The translations under genes and the position numbers were made by a program. From contig NZ_JAJMLW010000003.1 of assembly GCF_022669055.1 (NCBI RefSeq), positions 1 to 64,000 of the forward strand: DNA of 64,000 nt. Direction: 5' to 3'. The notes under the pieces are model-generated. The model saw nothing but the letters and a program-made list of their open reading frames with translations, was not told the origin of the DNA and did not search any database. The DNA comes from Adlercreutzia faecimuris. GTDB taxonomy: Bacteria > Actinomycetota > Coriobacteriia > Coriobacteriales > Eggerthellaceae. Below are positions 36,944-45,218 of the stretch, piece by piece. Every line of letters starts with the position of its first letter. Position 1 is the stretch's first letter.

Positions 36944-37838
36944 CGACGTCGCAAAGGCGTTCTCGATCTCGGGGCTCCTCGACGAGAGGTCCAAGACGCG
37001 CGAGCGCTTCCCCGTCCTTGAGATCGATGTCGGAGAAATCTCCGCGCATCCCGCGAACGTCGCCTACTCGATGGACGCCTCCGCCATAAAACAGCTCGCG
37101 AGCTCCATCAAGCGCGACGGCCTCACCGACCTCCCGCTCGTGAGGAGGCTTGCCGACGGCGGCTACCAGATGATCTCGGGGCACCGCCGCCTTGAGGCGT
37201 TCCGCCTCCTCGCAAAAGACGACGACGCGTTCTCACGCATTCCCTGCCGGATCGTCGAGGGGATCACGGACGCCCAGGCGATAACGCTGCTCCACACGGC
37301 GAACTACTTCGTGCGCTCGCTCACGGTGACAGAGAGGGCATTCGCTACGGAGGCCCTCGGCATCGAGGCGGAGCGGCTCCGCGCCGAGGACCCGTCGCTT
37401 AAGGGGAGGCGCACCGAGGACATCAAGGCCGAGATGATCGAGAAGCAGACCGGCAAGGCCGTCTCCGGAAGGACGATCCTGCGCGACGAGAAGCTTGCCA
37501 AGACCATCCAGAGCGACCTCTCCAGGAACTGGGCAATCGAGGCCAACGAGGGGCGGCTCTCCGCTTCGAGCGTCGATATCCTCAAAGGCCTTCCGAGGGA
37601 GAAGCAGACGCGACTTTACGTGAGCCGCCCAGCAGGCCTCTCCAAGAAGGAGACGACCGAGTACCTCAAGCGCAAGCTCGAACTTGAGAGCCCGTGCGAC
37701 AAGAGGCTCGTCCGCATCCTCGACGACCTCCGCTCGTACATGTCCTCGATGGAGGGAAAGCCCTCGAAGGCCGATTGCGAGGCCGTCGCCGAGATACGGC
37801 GGATAAGCGCCCGAATCTCGAAGATGTGCACTAAGTGA
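36930..37838 (+). CDS. parB: ParB-like partition protein
   Basis: A 302-residue ParB. The CTPase-like N domain has YQMISGHRRLEAFRLLAK (the GHRR motif) after the L-E-I-D-V start. The middle HTH region is FVRSLTVTERAFATEA and following; a C-terminal helical region with KKETTEYLKRKLELE may dimerise. GAGGAGG precedes the ATG, inside parA. It forms the parAB pair of the element. Its own centromere has not been identified; the palindrome before parA is a candidate. Confidence 0.88.
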   Translation: MSSASDVAKAFSISGLLDERSKTRERFPVLEIDVGEISAHPANVAYSMDASAIKQLASSIKRDGLTDLPLVRRLADGGYQMISGHRRLEAFRLLAKDDDAFSRIPCRIVEGITDAQAITLLHTANYFVRSLTVTERAFATEALGIEAERLRAEDPSLKGRRTEDIKAEMIEKQTGKAVSGRTILRDEKLAKTIQSDLSRNWAIEANEGRLSASSVDILKGLPREKQTRLYVSRPAGLSKKETTEYLKRKLELESPCDKRLVRILDDLRSYMSSMEGKPSKADCEAVAEIRRISARISKMCTK

Positions 37839-37839
37839 C

Positions 37840-38097
37840 CACCCTGGGACTTATCGGCGCTTAGACGCCGAATCCAGCAAGTAGCCTATGGCGTATTACA
37901 TCTTCGATGACGCCATAGCACTTGCCCCGGGAGGCGATGGAGCGGCCATGTCGCTTGAGCCTCGTGAGGGCTCCGCTCCGCCAGCTCCCGGGGGTCGGGC
38001 AAGCGGAGAGAATCGGCCTTTCGACCATCGCCTCCGCTTGGCGGGGGATCCCCCGCGCCCCTGATACGAACTTTCGGAACAACAACTAGGAGGTATT
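37840..38097. other. Candidate origin of transfer (oriT)
   Basis: The gap between parB and the MobC-like gene is dense with inverted repeats: TCGGCG/CGCCGA at 37854-37871; CTATGGCGT/ACGCCATAG at 37886-37918; CCCCGGGAG/CTCCCGGGG at 37925-37993; CAAGCGGAG/CTCCGCTTG at 38000-38040; and a perfect 16-bp palindrome GCGGGGGATCCCCCGC at 38041-38056. MobC and the relaxase follow directly. This is a classical setting for oriT with a nic site beside an inverted repeat. The nic position is not known. Confidence 0.65.
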
Positions 38098-38100
38098 CCT

Positions 38101-38520
38101 ATGAACCCCATGAACAAGACCAGGACCTTGAGCTTCCGCCTCGCAGAGGACGACTACCAGAAGCTCGTAGAGCGCTGCCGTGAGTCGGAGCTCACGCAGT
38201 CGAAGTACCTGCGCTACCTTATCCGCATCCCCATGCTCGCCGAGGCAGCCAAGGGAGAGATCCCCGACGGCGTCGTCATCGACAGGAAGACGATGCGCCA
38301 GATGTCGCGGGAGCTCACGCGCTGGGGCTACCACTACAACCAGGCCGTGCATGCCATGAACTCGATCAACTACTACATCGTCCACGGCAAGGCCACAACC
38401 GAGCTCATCGCGCCCAAGGCCGAGACCATCGAGACGGAGCTCGCGGCGGTGAACGAGAACGCAGAGCGGATCGTCTACGAGCTGGCGCGCATCCAGTGCG
38501 CGACCATCATGGAGGCGTGA
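38101..38520 (+). CDS. MobC-like relaxosome accessory protein
   Basis: A 139-residue protein. It begins with a ribbon-helix-helix (TLSFRLAEDDYQKLVERC) and contains the MobC region SRELTRWGYHYNQAVHAMNSI, the motif that helps the relaxase bind oriT. AGGAGG eight bases before the ATG. Adjacent to the relaxase (three bases) and to the oriT candidate. Confidence 0.88.
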   Translation: MNPMNKTRTLSFRLAEDDYQKLVERCRESELTQSKYLRYLIRIPMLAEAAKGEIPDGVVIDRKTMRQMSRELTRWGYHYNQAVHAMNSINYYIVHGKATTELIAPKAETIETELAAVNENAERIVYELARIQCATIMEA

Positions 38521-38523
38521 GCG

Positions 38524-39753
38524 ATGCCGATCCTGAAGCCGATATCGGGACACGGTTCGGTGGCGGGCATCAGGCGCTACCTGGAGAAGAAGAACCGCGC
38601 CATCGGCCGCGACGTCCTGAACCTCCCGCTCGACGGAGAGTGGGTGTGCGAAGACCGCGGCCAGAGCGCGATCTTCGTCGACTGGGACGCGGAGATGGAC
38701 GCCACGAGGGAGGCCTACGGCACCAACTCCGAGTGGCGCGGGCTCAAGGCGCGCACCTTCAAGCACTTCGTCATCTCGCCCGACCCGGAGGACCGCATCG
38801 ACCTCGCGTCCCTGCGCGAGCTCTCGCAGGCATGGGTAGGTGTGTACTTCCCGGATCACGAGGTAGCGATCGTCTACCACGAGGACAACGAGGGGCGCAT
38901 CCCCCACGCGCACGTTGTCGTGAACAACGTGAACCTGAAGACCGGCTACCGCATGCAGACCGAGCATCCCGAGGATCTGAACCGGGCGCTCCAGGACATG
39001 GCGCGCGACCGGGGGCTCACGGGATTCTCGAACGTGATGCCCGAGAGGTCGCAGAAGAGCGCAGAGCCCAAAACGTCCCGTACGCGCCAGGGCATCTACT
39101 TCGGGCGCGCAGAGAAGGAGATCATGCGGTCCGGCAACTACTCCTGGGTGGGCGACATCAGGGCGCGCGTGGCGCTCGCGAAGAACACCTCCCGTAGCGA
39201 GGCCGACTTCATGGAAGCCTTGCGCCGCCTCGGCATCGACGTGGCCGACAACTCGTCGAAGGCACGGCGCGACGACTGGATCTTCTCTTTCGCCGACGAG
39301 TCGACGAAGAAGGTGTCCGGCGAGAGGCTCGGCTTCACTTTCGGCAAACAGATGCTGAGGAGTCGGTTCGAGAGGCAGTCGGCCTACCACCCCGAGCGCA
39401 GGACCGAGGGCGAGATACGCCGCCGCGCGGTGAGCGCCGTGGAGCTGAACGACCTTCAGGACCTCTCAAGCCTCTCTGCCGTCCTTGAGACGTGCGCTAA
39501 GTTCGATATCCGATACCTGGAGGACTTCGATGCGAGGGCGGCCACCCTCGCCCGCAGGGATCAGCTGGGCAGCGAGGGCTTCAGGCGTCTGGCCGAGGCG
39601 CGCATCTACGTAGCCGAGAACAACCTCATGACGCACAGGAGCAGAAGCGAATCCGCCCCGGCATCGACGAGACGGCGCGGAAACCAGCACCAGCACGCGC
39701 CAAGGACGCAGGAGGCCGAACAGAGGCGCAACCGAGAGAGGAGCGACAGATGA
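38524..39753 (+). CDS. Relaxase (MOB_P-like)
   Basis: A 409-residue relaxase that nicks and covalently joins the transferred strand. The N-terminal 200 residues hold the domain: IRRYLEKKN with Tyr19 as the likely catalytic Tyr; KHFVISPDPEDR; and the metal-binding RIPHAHVVVNN (His128, His130). These fit the Relaxase (PF03432-like) fold. The C-terminal half is helical and Arg-rich at the end. Operon with the MobC-like protein; its stop overlaps the next gene by four bases. Confidence 0.9.
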   Translation: MPILKPISGHGSVAGIRRYLEKKNRAIGRDVLNLPLDGEWVCEDRGQSAIFVDWDAEMDATREAYGTNSEWRGLKARTFKHFVISPDPEDRIDLASLRELSQAWVGVYFPDHEVAIVYHEDNEGRIPHAHVVVNNVNLKTGYRMQTEHPEDLNRALQDMARDRGLTGFSNVMPERSQKSAEPKTSRTRQGIYFGRAEKEIMRSGNYSWVGDIRARVALAKNTSRSEADFMEALRRLGIDVADNSSKARRDDWIFSFADESTKKVSGERLGFTFGKQMLRSRFERQSAYHPERRTEGEIRRRAVSAVELNDLQDLSSLSAVLETCAKFDIRYLEDFDARAATLARRDQLGSEGFRRLAEARIYVAENNLMTHRSRSESAPASTRRRGNQHQHAPRTQEAEQRRNRERSDR

Positions 39754-40322
39754 TAGTGAAGGTCACATACGACGACCAGAGGCTCGACGTCTTCGACACG
39801 GCGACGTTCACCTCGGCAACGCCTCTAGGCAAGTCGAACATGCTCACCAACTTCGAGGTGCGCTTCGACACCTTAGGAGATGGCGGCCTCTGGATGGCCG
39901 CCCACAGCTACCAGGCGGAGAAGATGGAAAGTGACGACGACCAGGTGCCAGCAGCCAGGCGCAGGCGCGGATGGGAGTTCCTCCTTGCCGATGCCGATGA
40001 GCTCGGGCACGTGGAGCTCGTCGTGGTGGACGGCGAGGCGATCATGAAGCGCGTGTTCGGAGAGCTCGTGGATCTGCAAGCGTTCGACGAGGCGGCCTAC
40101 GAGTGCATCGGGAGCTCGTCGAAGGGGCTGCACGCAAGGATCGCAGAGCTCTACGGGTATCTCAAGAGGATGACGAGCGAGCCGAGCCCGAAAGTGCCGG
40201 GAATCCCGGCAGATGTGGTGGACGCCGTCATCTCCTCGGTCGAAGCGGAGAGCTCGGTGCGGGAGAAGCAAGAGGACGAGTTGGCTGAGGAATGGGGCGA
40301 TATGGATGAAGCTGGTTGGTAG
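39750..40322 (+). CDS. Relaxase-coupled hypothetical protein
   Basis: A 190-residue acidic protein that begins inside the relaxase stop (ATGA). It contains GGLWMAAHSYQAEKM, a basic patch QVPAARRRRGWEF and an acidic end. No known family. Tight coupling to the relaxase suggests a role in mobilisation, such as a relaxosome helper. Confidence 0.7.
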   Translation: MIVKVTYDDQRLDVFDTATFTSATPLGKSNMLTNFEVRFDTLGDGGLWMAAHSYQAEKMESDDDQVPAARRRRGWEFLLADADELGHVELVVVDGEAIMKRVFGELVDLQAFDEAAYECIGSSSKGLHARIAELYGYLKRMTSEPSPKVPGIPADVVDAVISSVEAESSVREKQEDELAEEWGDMDEAGW

Positions 40323-40365
40323 TTTCGTGCGTTGGCTTATCAAAGCGGTGTTCCGCTTCATGTAG
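40306..40365 (+). CDS. Possible 19-residue amphipathic peptide
   Basis: ATG to TAG at 40306-40365 encodes a 19-residue peptide (MKLVGSFVRWLIKAVFRFM), cationic and amphipathic. The start lies within the last residues of the previous gene, so it may be translated by coupling. It resembles short membrane-active peptides. It is too short to be sure; it could be chance. Confidence 0.3.
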   Translation: MKLVGSFVRWLIKAVFRFM

Positions 40366-40378
40366 GAAGGTGAGATAG

Positions 40379-41062
40379 ATGAAGTTCAGCGAGTTGACCA
40401 GAAGCGACAAGGGAAAGCTAGCGGCAGCCTGCGCCATCCTGGCTGTGATGCTGGCTCTGTGCATCGCGCTCGTGTCCTGCTCGGGAGACGTAAGCGCAGG
40501 GGAAATCGGTGCAAACCGCGCCGTCGCAGACGCTACAGACGGAGCCATCGAGGGCATCGAAGCTCCGGAGGTTGTCGAGGGCAGTGAGGCTGAAGAGGGC
40601 TCTTTCGCACAACAAGCAGAGGCCATCGAGGCTTCAGAAGATGAGACGACCTCGAATGAAGATGATGACTCTGCCGATCTGGCTGTTGCGGCATCGGAGC
40701 AACCAGTCTCCGACTCTTCGCGCACCGAATCTAAGAGCAGGAGCAAGCCAGATGGCTCCGCCCCTGCACAGAGCGCATCGCAGAGGAAGTGGGTCGAGGA
40801 CACCGAGCAGATTTGGGTCGTGGACAAGGCCGCATGGACCGAGAGCGTCCCCGTCTATTCCACAGTCGAGGTCTCGATCTGCAACATTTGCGGCCAGGAC
40901 GTCACGGGCAACGTCTCAGCTCATGCGAAGGCCCATATGAAGGCTGGCGAGGGGTCGGGGCACCATAGCGAGATGCGCCGCGAGATCACCGGATACGAAA
41001 CTGTGAGCCATCCGGAAGAAGGACATTGGGAAACAAAGGTCGTAGGAGGGCACTGGGAATAG
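40379..41062 (+). CDS. Lipoprotein-like protein with a C2H2-like motif
   Basis: A 227-residue protein. A hydrophobic N-terminus (about 14-33) ends at LVSC, a lipobox-like Cys34, so it may be lipid anchored outside. A low-complexity acidic region (about 45-125) follows. The C-terminal domain has KWVEDTEQIWVVDKA, then CNICG, and later HAKAH, a Cys2-His2-like metal site. It is the first gene after the relaxase group; an RBS GAAGG precedes the ATG. The function is unknown. Confidence 0.7.
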   Translation: MKFSELTRSDKGKLAAACAILAVMLALCIALVSCSGDVSAGEIGANRAVADATDGAIEGIEAPEVVEGSEAEEGSFAQQAEAIEASEDETTSNEDDDSADLAVAASEQPVSDSSRTESKSRSKPDGSAPAQSASQRKWVEDTEQIWVVDKAAWTESVPVYSTVEVSICNICGQDVTGNVSAHAKAHMKAGEGSGHHSEMRREITGYETVSHPEEGHWETKVVGGHWE

Positions 41063-41126
41063 ACCCCAAGGGCTAACATTGCTCAAATGTAAAGCTGCAT
41101 TATTTACGCAAAGGAAAGGTACATTT

Positions 41127-41336
41127 ATGACCGATGCGGAATTGCTATGTTTCCAGGATCAGCTTCGGAACTCGCTGTCAAGCATCTCTGGGGTGGCCGA
41201 AGCGCTCTCGCACGTGGGCACCGAATCCAACGATTACTGTATGTGCCAGATGCTTGCGAACGTGCTGAAAGGCGATATCGAAAGTATTGTGTCTAAATGC
41301 CCGGAAGAATGGGAAATTTCCTACCCGGGGATCTAG
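41127..41336 (+). CDS. Hypothetical 69-residue protein
   Basis: A small helical protein with three Cys and no known family. AAGGAAAGG precedes the ATG at 41127; upstream in-frame starts have no site. A hairpin terminator follows at once. Confidence 0.55.
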   Translation: MTDAELLCFQDQLRNSLSSISGVAEALSHVGTESNDYCMCQMLANVLKGDIESIVSKCPEEWEISYPGI

Positions 41337-41345
41337 CATAGAGCC

Positions 41346-41383
41346 GGGAGCCGGTAGTCTGGCCAGTCGCACATCCGGCTCCC
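41346..41383. terminator. Terminator-like hairpin
   Basis: GGGAGCCGG (41346-41354) pairs with CCGGCTCCC (41375-41383) around a 20-base loop, between convergent genes. No strong T run. Confidence 0.5.
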
Positions 41384-41451
41384 TTGATCCAAAGAATAGC
41401 CAACAACCAGTTCGATTTCATTAACTGCTAGCTAATCTTCGGGACGGTAGA

Positions 41452-41760
41452 TCAGAAGTCCTCACCGAAAATATCCCGCCACACTTCGTTAGAGATATCC
41501 GAGGCTTTGAGCATCTCTCTCATTTTCTCCTGCAGAGCTAGTGGCATTGATGCGAAGTCTTCCCTGATCGCTTTGTCCGTAGTCTCTTTTGCCTTGTCAT
41601 GGCGCTCTATCAGTTCTTTCATCTCGTCAATCTCGTACATACCAGGGTTCTCGATAGCCAATCTCTCGCTGAATTCGATGGCCTCTTGCTCTATCTGAGC
41701 TTTTCTTGTGTCTTCTTCGCTCATGTCCTGCCACTTGCCCAGCGTTCTCTTGTAGGCCAT
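41452..41760 (-). CDS. Hypothetical 102-residue helical protein
   Basis: A strongly charged, helical protein (LAIENPGMYEIDEMKELIERH and following), probably coiled-coil. A weak AAGGGAC precedes the ATG. Family unknown. It is divergent from the two-gene cassette that starts at 41901 and could be its regulator or an antitoxin-like partner, but there is no HTH. Confidence 0.6.
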   Translation of the reverse strand: MAYKRTLGKWQDMSEEDTRKAQIEQEAIEFSERLAIENPGMYEIDEMKELIERHDKAKETTDKAIREDFASMPLALQEKMREMLKASDISNEVWRDIFGEDF

Positions 41761-41900
41761 GTCCCTTTATGGGACAGCGTCACGATGTAAGATCCGATAG
41801 CATAGTGACTGATATGGTTGCCATGCATTATACCGAGCTGCATCGGTCTTCCGCTGATATCTGGAATACAATTGTCTCTATGATAAAACTGGAGGATTAG
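41761..41900 (+). promoter_or_regulatory. Divergent control region before the two-gene cassette
   Basis: AT-rich gap between two divergent genes. TACAAT and TATGATAAAA lie about 20-40 bases before the start at 41901, either of which could be a -10 box. CTGGAGGATT is the ribosome site. Confidence 0.45.
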
Positions 41901-42572
41901 ATGAAGAAGACTTTGATTATCGTCAGCAATGAGTCTGACAGGAAATATGCAACCTACCTGCAGCAACTGATAAGCGCATTCGACGATTCTGATGACAAGC
42001 AGATTGGAACGAAGGACGGCTCGGTCGATGCCGTCGTTTGGGACGAAAAGCACTACAGGGACAATTTCAATTGCCTGAAATCAACTAACCATATTCTCTT
42101 CATCGGCGACAACGAGAGCGCCAGAGAAGCCCGTAGTAATATGAACGTCAAGTTCTATGCCGTCGGAATGAGCTACGGTTGGCTGGGCTCGCAGGCATAT
42201 ATGCTCGTAGATGACGGGAGCCTCAACAAGGACAACTACGGCGAATTCAAGGAGCTCTGCGAGAAATACGGCAAGACCTTCAAGAAGGAGCTCGATCTTC
42301 ACTTCAGCCCGTCTGAAGCCGAGCAGCAAAACCAGCAAGCGAAGCCAGATGACGCCATCGCCCTGCTTCCTGTCCCCTTGGCCTTCCTTTCGCCTGTTCT
42401 CGGGGTTGCGTCCGCTGCCGCAATCCATGGACAAGCTGCGGTGAACATGGCCGGTCAGGCTCTGGCGAAAGCGGGCGATATGCTTCAGGCCGCCGAAGCG
42501 AAGGATCAGCAGTACTCGCTTTTGACCCTGATATTGTATATGGATGGGCTGACGGAGTTCTTGGGCGAGTAA
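41901..42572 (+). CDS. Cassette gene A: Rossmann-like sensor with membrane-like tail
   Basis: A 223-residue protein with no confident family. Residues 1-110 look like a TIR- or flavodoxin-like Rossmann fold: MKKTLIIVSNESDRKYATYL, then VDAVVWDEKHY, then HILFIGDNESAREARS. This is a guess from secondary-structure pattern only. Near the C-terminus, DAIALLPVPLAFLSPVLGVASAA is hydrophobic and Ala-rich, possibly membrane-active. RBS CTGGAGG. The next gene begins one base after its stop, so the two are a unit. Confidence 0.65.
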   Translation: MKKTLIIVSNESDRKYATYLQQLISAFDDSDDKQIGTKDGSVDAVVWDEKHYRDNFNCLKSTNHILFIGDNESAREARSNMNVKFYAVGMSYGWLGSQAYMLVDDGSLNKDNYGEFKELCEKYGKTFKKELDLHFSPSEAEQQNQQAKPDDAIALLPVPLAFLSPVLGVASAAAIHGQAAVNMAGQALAKAGDMLQAAEAKDQQYSLLTLILYMDGLTEFLGE

Positions 42573-42573
42573 G

Positions 42574-44070
42574 ATGGATGCGGGATTCGTCGAGGGATTT
42601 GAATACTTTGCGCAGAACGCTGGTGCTCAGATTGCGGCTAACGGCTCCGCAGAGCGCATCGTGTTGGCCGAGGAGGAGATCGCTGCCCTAGCCGAGGCGA
42701 TAGAGGTGCTAGGCACCAACAAATCGGTGGATTTTCTTAGCGGCGATATTGCCGAATATCTGCTCGCGCATACATTCAACATCGATGCGATTTTGTCCGA
42801 GTCCGAAAACCGTGCGACTGTCCCGAGGGTCACCTCTTTCGCTTCTCCGGATATCGTGCTGAACACGGGAGAGGAATTCCAAGTCAAGTTCTATGCCGAC
42901 GGGGCGAAGAGCGCAAGAGCTCAGTCGGTGACCTATCGGGAGGCCTCTAATAATCCATCCACGAAAGCAGGTGCCGCACATGTCATCGCCCAGGGTGACG
43001 TAGACCCCAACAGCCCGATATACAAGGGCATGGGGCGCGTCATACCGAAAGACCAGACAGCGGATGCTGAGCTTTTTCTGGATAGGAAAGCTGCGAAGGA
43101 ATCCGTAACGAGAAAGTCGAATGCACGGCGATATGTGGAGACCAAGGAGAACCTCACCGAGGTCGTTGAGGATCGGAGGGGCGTCGCCTCGAAATCATTC
43201 GCTCGCGAGGAATCAAAACAAATTGCACGGGAAGCCAAAGAAGGCAATCTCAATCTCGAAGACTATGGTATCTCCATGGACCAGATGATAAAGGCAAGGC
43301 ACATTCTGGCGTCTTCTATTAAGGCGGGCATGTCTGCCGCGATGATAGCGGCGGTTCTGAAGGCGGGGCCGCTCCTTGTCTCCTGTGTGGAGGAATTGGT
43401 CGCAACTGGCGAGGTAGACCTGGATCGGCTTCAAGATTCAGGAACGGATTTGGCGACGAATAGCGGTGCGGCTTTTGTAACAGGAAGCATCAGCTCCGCG
43501 ATCGTAGAGGCGATGCATTCGGGCCTTCTTGGCGAATCCGCAAAAGACCTTAATCCCTCCATCGTCGCCAGCGCCACCGTGGTCGCTGTGAACGCAATCA
43601 GAAACGGCGTGAAGGTGGCCAAAGGAGAGATGGGCAATCGCGAGTTCGCCGATGCCGTCGTCAGGGATACTTTCGTCTCTGCCGTCGCGTTGGCGGGAGG
43701 CGCTGTTGGCCAAGCTGCTCTTCCGATGGTCCCGATGATCGGATACTTGCTGGGCAGCTTCGTCGGCTCCGCAGTGGGGGGCATTACATACAACGCTGGG
43801 CAAAGCTTGCTCATGTCGTTCGCTGTCGAAAAGGGTATTACCTTTTTTGGAATCGTCGACCAAGATTACGAACTACCGGAATCCACACTTGAGTCTTTAG
43901 GCATCGAGGTTTTCGAGTATGAGAGGTTCATGCCAGATTCAGCCTCTATCGATAAGTTTTCTCCAGATGTCTTGCGCCTCGATCCGACGTCTGTCGATAC
44001 TTACCGAATTAGCTTTCCGAAACGAGGCGTTATCGGATTCGGCAAGGTAGGCTATATCGACTCTCACTAA
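42574..44070 (+). CDS. Cassette gene B: nuclease-like head with glycine-zipper tail
   Basis: A 498-residue protein, family not recognised. Residues 55-110 show a pattern like a PD-(D/E)XK nuclease: an acidic helix residue (Glu61, in GDIAEYLLAH), Asp93 in ASPDIVL, then Gln103-x-Lys105 in EEFQVKFY. From about residue 365, VALAGGAVGQAALPMVP, then YLLGSFVGSAVGGITY, is a Gly/Ala-zipper hydrophobic stretch seen in membrane-inserting proteins. The combination suggests an effector, perhaps a DNA-cutting or membrane-damaging defence protein, controlled by gene A. This is inference; no homologue search was done. Confidence 0.6.
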   Translation: MDAGFVEGFEYFAQNAGAQIAANGSAERIVLAEEEIAALAEAIEVLGTNKSVDFLSGDIAEYLLAHTFNIDAILSESENRATVPRVTSFASPDIVLNTGEEFQVKFYADGAKSARAQSVTYREASNNPSTKAGAAHVIAQGDVDPNSPIYKGMGRVIPKDQTADAELFLDRKAAKESVTRKSNARRYVETKENLTEVVEDRRGVASKSFAREESKQIAREAKEGNLNLEDYGISMDQMIKARHILASSIKAGMSAAMIAAVLKAGPLLVSCVEELVATGEVDLDRLQDSGTDLATNSGAAFVTGSISSAIVEAMHSGLLGESAKDLNPSIVASATVVAVNAIRNGVKVAKGEMGNREFADAVVRDTFVSAVALAGGAVGQAALPMVPMIGYLLGSFVGSAVGGITYNAGQSLLMSFAVEKGITFFGIVDQDYELPESTLESLGIEVFEYERFMPDSASIDKFSPDVLRLDPTSVDTYRISFPKRGVIGFGKVGYIDSH

Positions 44071-44075
44071 CGCAA

Positions 44076-44104
44076 AAGAGCCGAGAGGAAATCTCCCGGC
44101 TCTT
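44076..44104. terminator. Bidirectional terminator
   Basis: AAGAGCCG (44076-44083) pairs with CGGCTCTT (44097-44104), with a partial inner stem. It lies between the cassette and the convergent lipoprotein gene. Confidence 0.75.
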
Positions 44105-44129
44105 AGATCGTTATACCGACTTTCGTGCC

Positions 44130-45122
44130 TTAGTCTGCGAACTTTGTAACGCAGGCCGCTCCTTGCATTCGGACAGTAGCATCTGGCTTGAGTCGTGAAT
44201 CTGGAAGCCATCCGGCTGTCACTCTGGCCTTCCCGCCAGCGTTGATGGGGGTGGTATCGAAGCTGTTCGTGACAGCGATCAGTTTATCTTCAGCATCATA
44301 CATGCCTACGAGGAATGTGTAGTATTCGGCATCCCTGTTATGCGGATTTGTCAAAACGGCTTCTGCAGCGAAATGGGTAGTGTCGTATTGATAGTTGTCG
44401 ATACGAGTAATCTCGCCAACCTCCAAAGTGGTTTCGTCCTCAGACGCAGCTCTGCTGTAATCGATGTTGACTTGGATTTCCTGAACTTCGTCCTCGGCTG
44501 TCAGAGTCGCATTTGTGCCCGAAAACGTATCCATGGCGTATCCGGTTTGCGACCCTGCTAAGTACTTGGGTGCCAAGTCGACCATATCCGTTCCTGTGAT
44601 CGTCACGCCGTCTTTGTCGAAGTACTGGAATTCAACCTCATCGATATCGATGGGGACTCTCGATTTGTTTTCAAAGCTCGCATAGCCCATCAAATCGAAG
44701 TTGTCGCTGAACTCTTGCTTGTATACATAGAATCCTTTTTGAACCTCTATTGGATTGAGCGTCAACGTGAACGACTTGCTTGCCTCGTTGTCGGCTTCGT
44801 CTTTAACCGACAAGGTCACATTGTAATCGCCGAATTCCCCAGTATCGATTGCGCCGGTCTCGCTATCGTAGATATCGCCATCGCAGGTGATGCTGTAATC
44901 TAGTTCGTCAAGACCATATTCCTTAGTCCCGTCATCCGTTTCGTCGGTGACGCCTTCGATGTTGTCTCTAATGTAGTCGTTGAGGTTGAACTCTGTCCCG
45001 CACATCACCTCTACGTTTTCCTCGTCAAGCCCAACTATTTCTGGAGGCGTGTTGTCGCACCCAGTAAGCGCAAAACACGCCAAAGCAGCCATTAGACCGC
45101 AAGCCACAATTTTGCTTTTCAT
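44130..45122 (-). CDS. Lipoprotein with Ig-like and FxLYD-like domains
   Basis: A 330-residue lipoprotein. The signal peptide ends in the lipobox LTGC (Cys22). Next an Ig-like domain (PPEIVGLDEENVEVMCGTEF onward, about residues 25-125) of the HYR or BIG kind. The second half has two beta domains of the FxLYD-like sort, with QKGFYVYKQEFSDNFDLMGYASFEN and RIDNYQYDTTHFAAEAVLTNPH. Surface anchored on the outer membrane face. The sortase and adhesin genes lie just upstream on the same strand, so they may act together at the cell surface. Confidence 0.82.
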   Translation of the reverse strand: MKSKIVACGLMAALACFALTGCDNTPPEIVGLDEENVEVMCGTEFNLNDYIRDNIEGVTDETDDGTKEYGLDELDYSITCDGDIYDSETGAIDTGEFGDYNVTLSVKDEADNEASKSFTLTLNPIEVQKGFYVYKQEFSDNFDLMGYASFENKSRVPIDIDEVEFQYFDKDGVTITGTDMVDLAPKYLAGSQTGYAMDTFSGTNATLTAEDEVQEIQVNIDYSRAASEDETTLEVGEITRIDNYQYDTTHFAAEAVLTNPHNRDAEYYTFLVGMYDAEDKLIAVTNSFDTTPINAGGKARVTAGWLPDSRLKPDATVRMQGAACVTKFAD

Positions 45123-45218
45123 AAGCCCTCCTTAATGTATTGGCATTTCAATGGTATCAGTGGTTTTGATGTTGAGCTGGGCGATAATGGTACATACGGT
45201 TTTCGGGTTTCAGCATCG

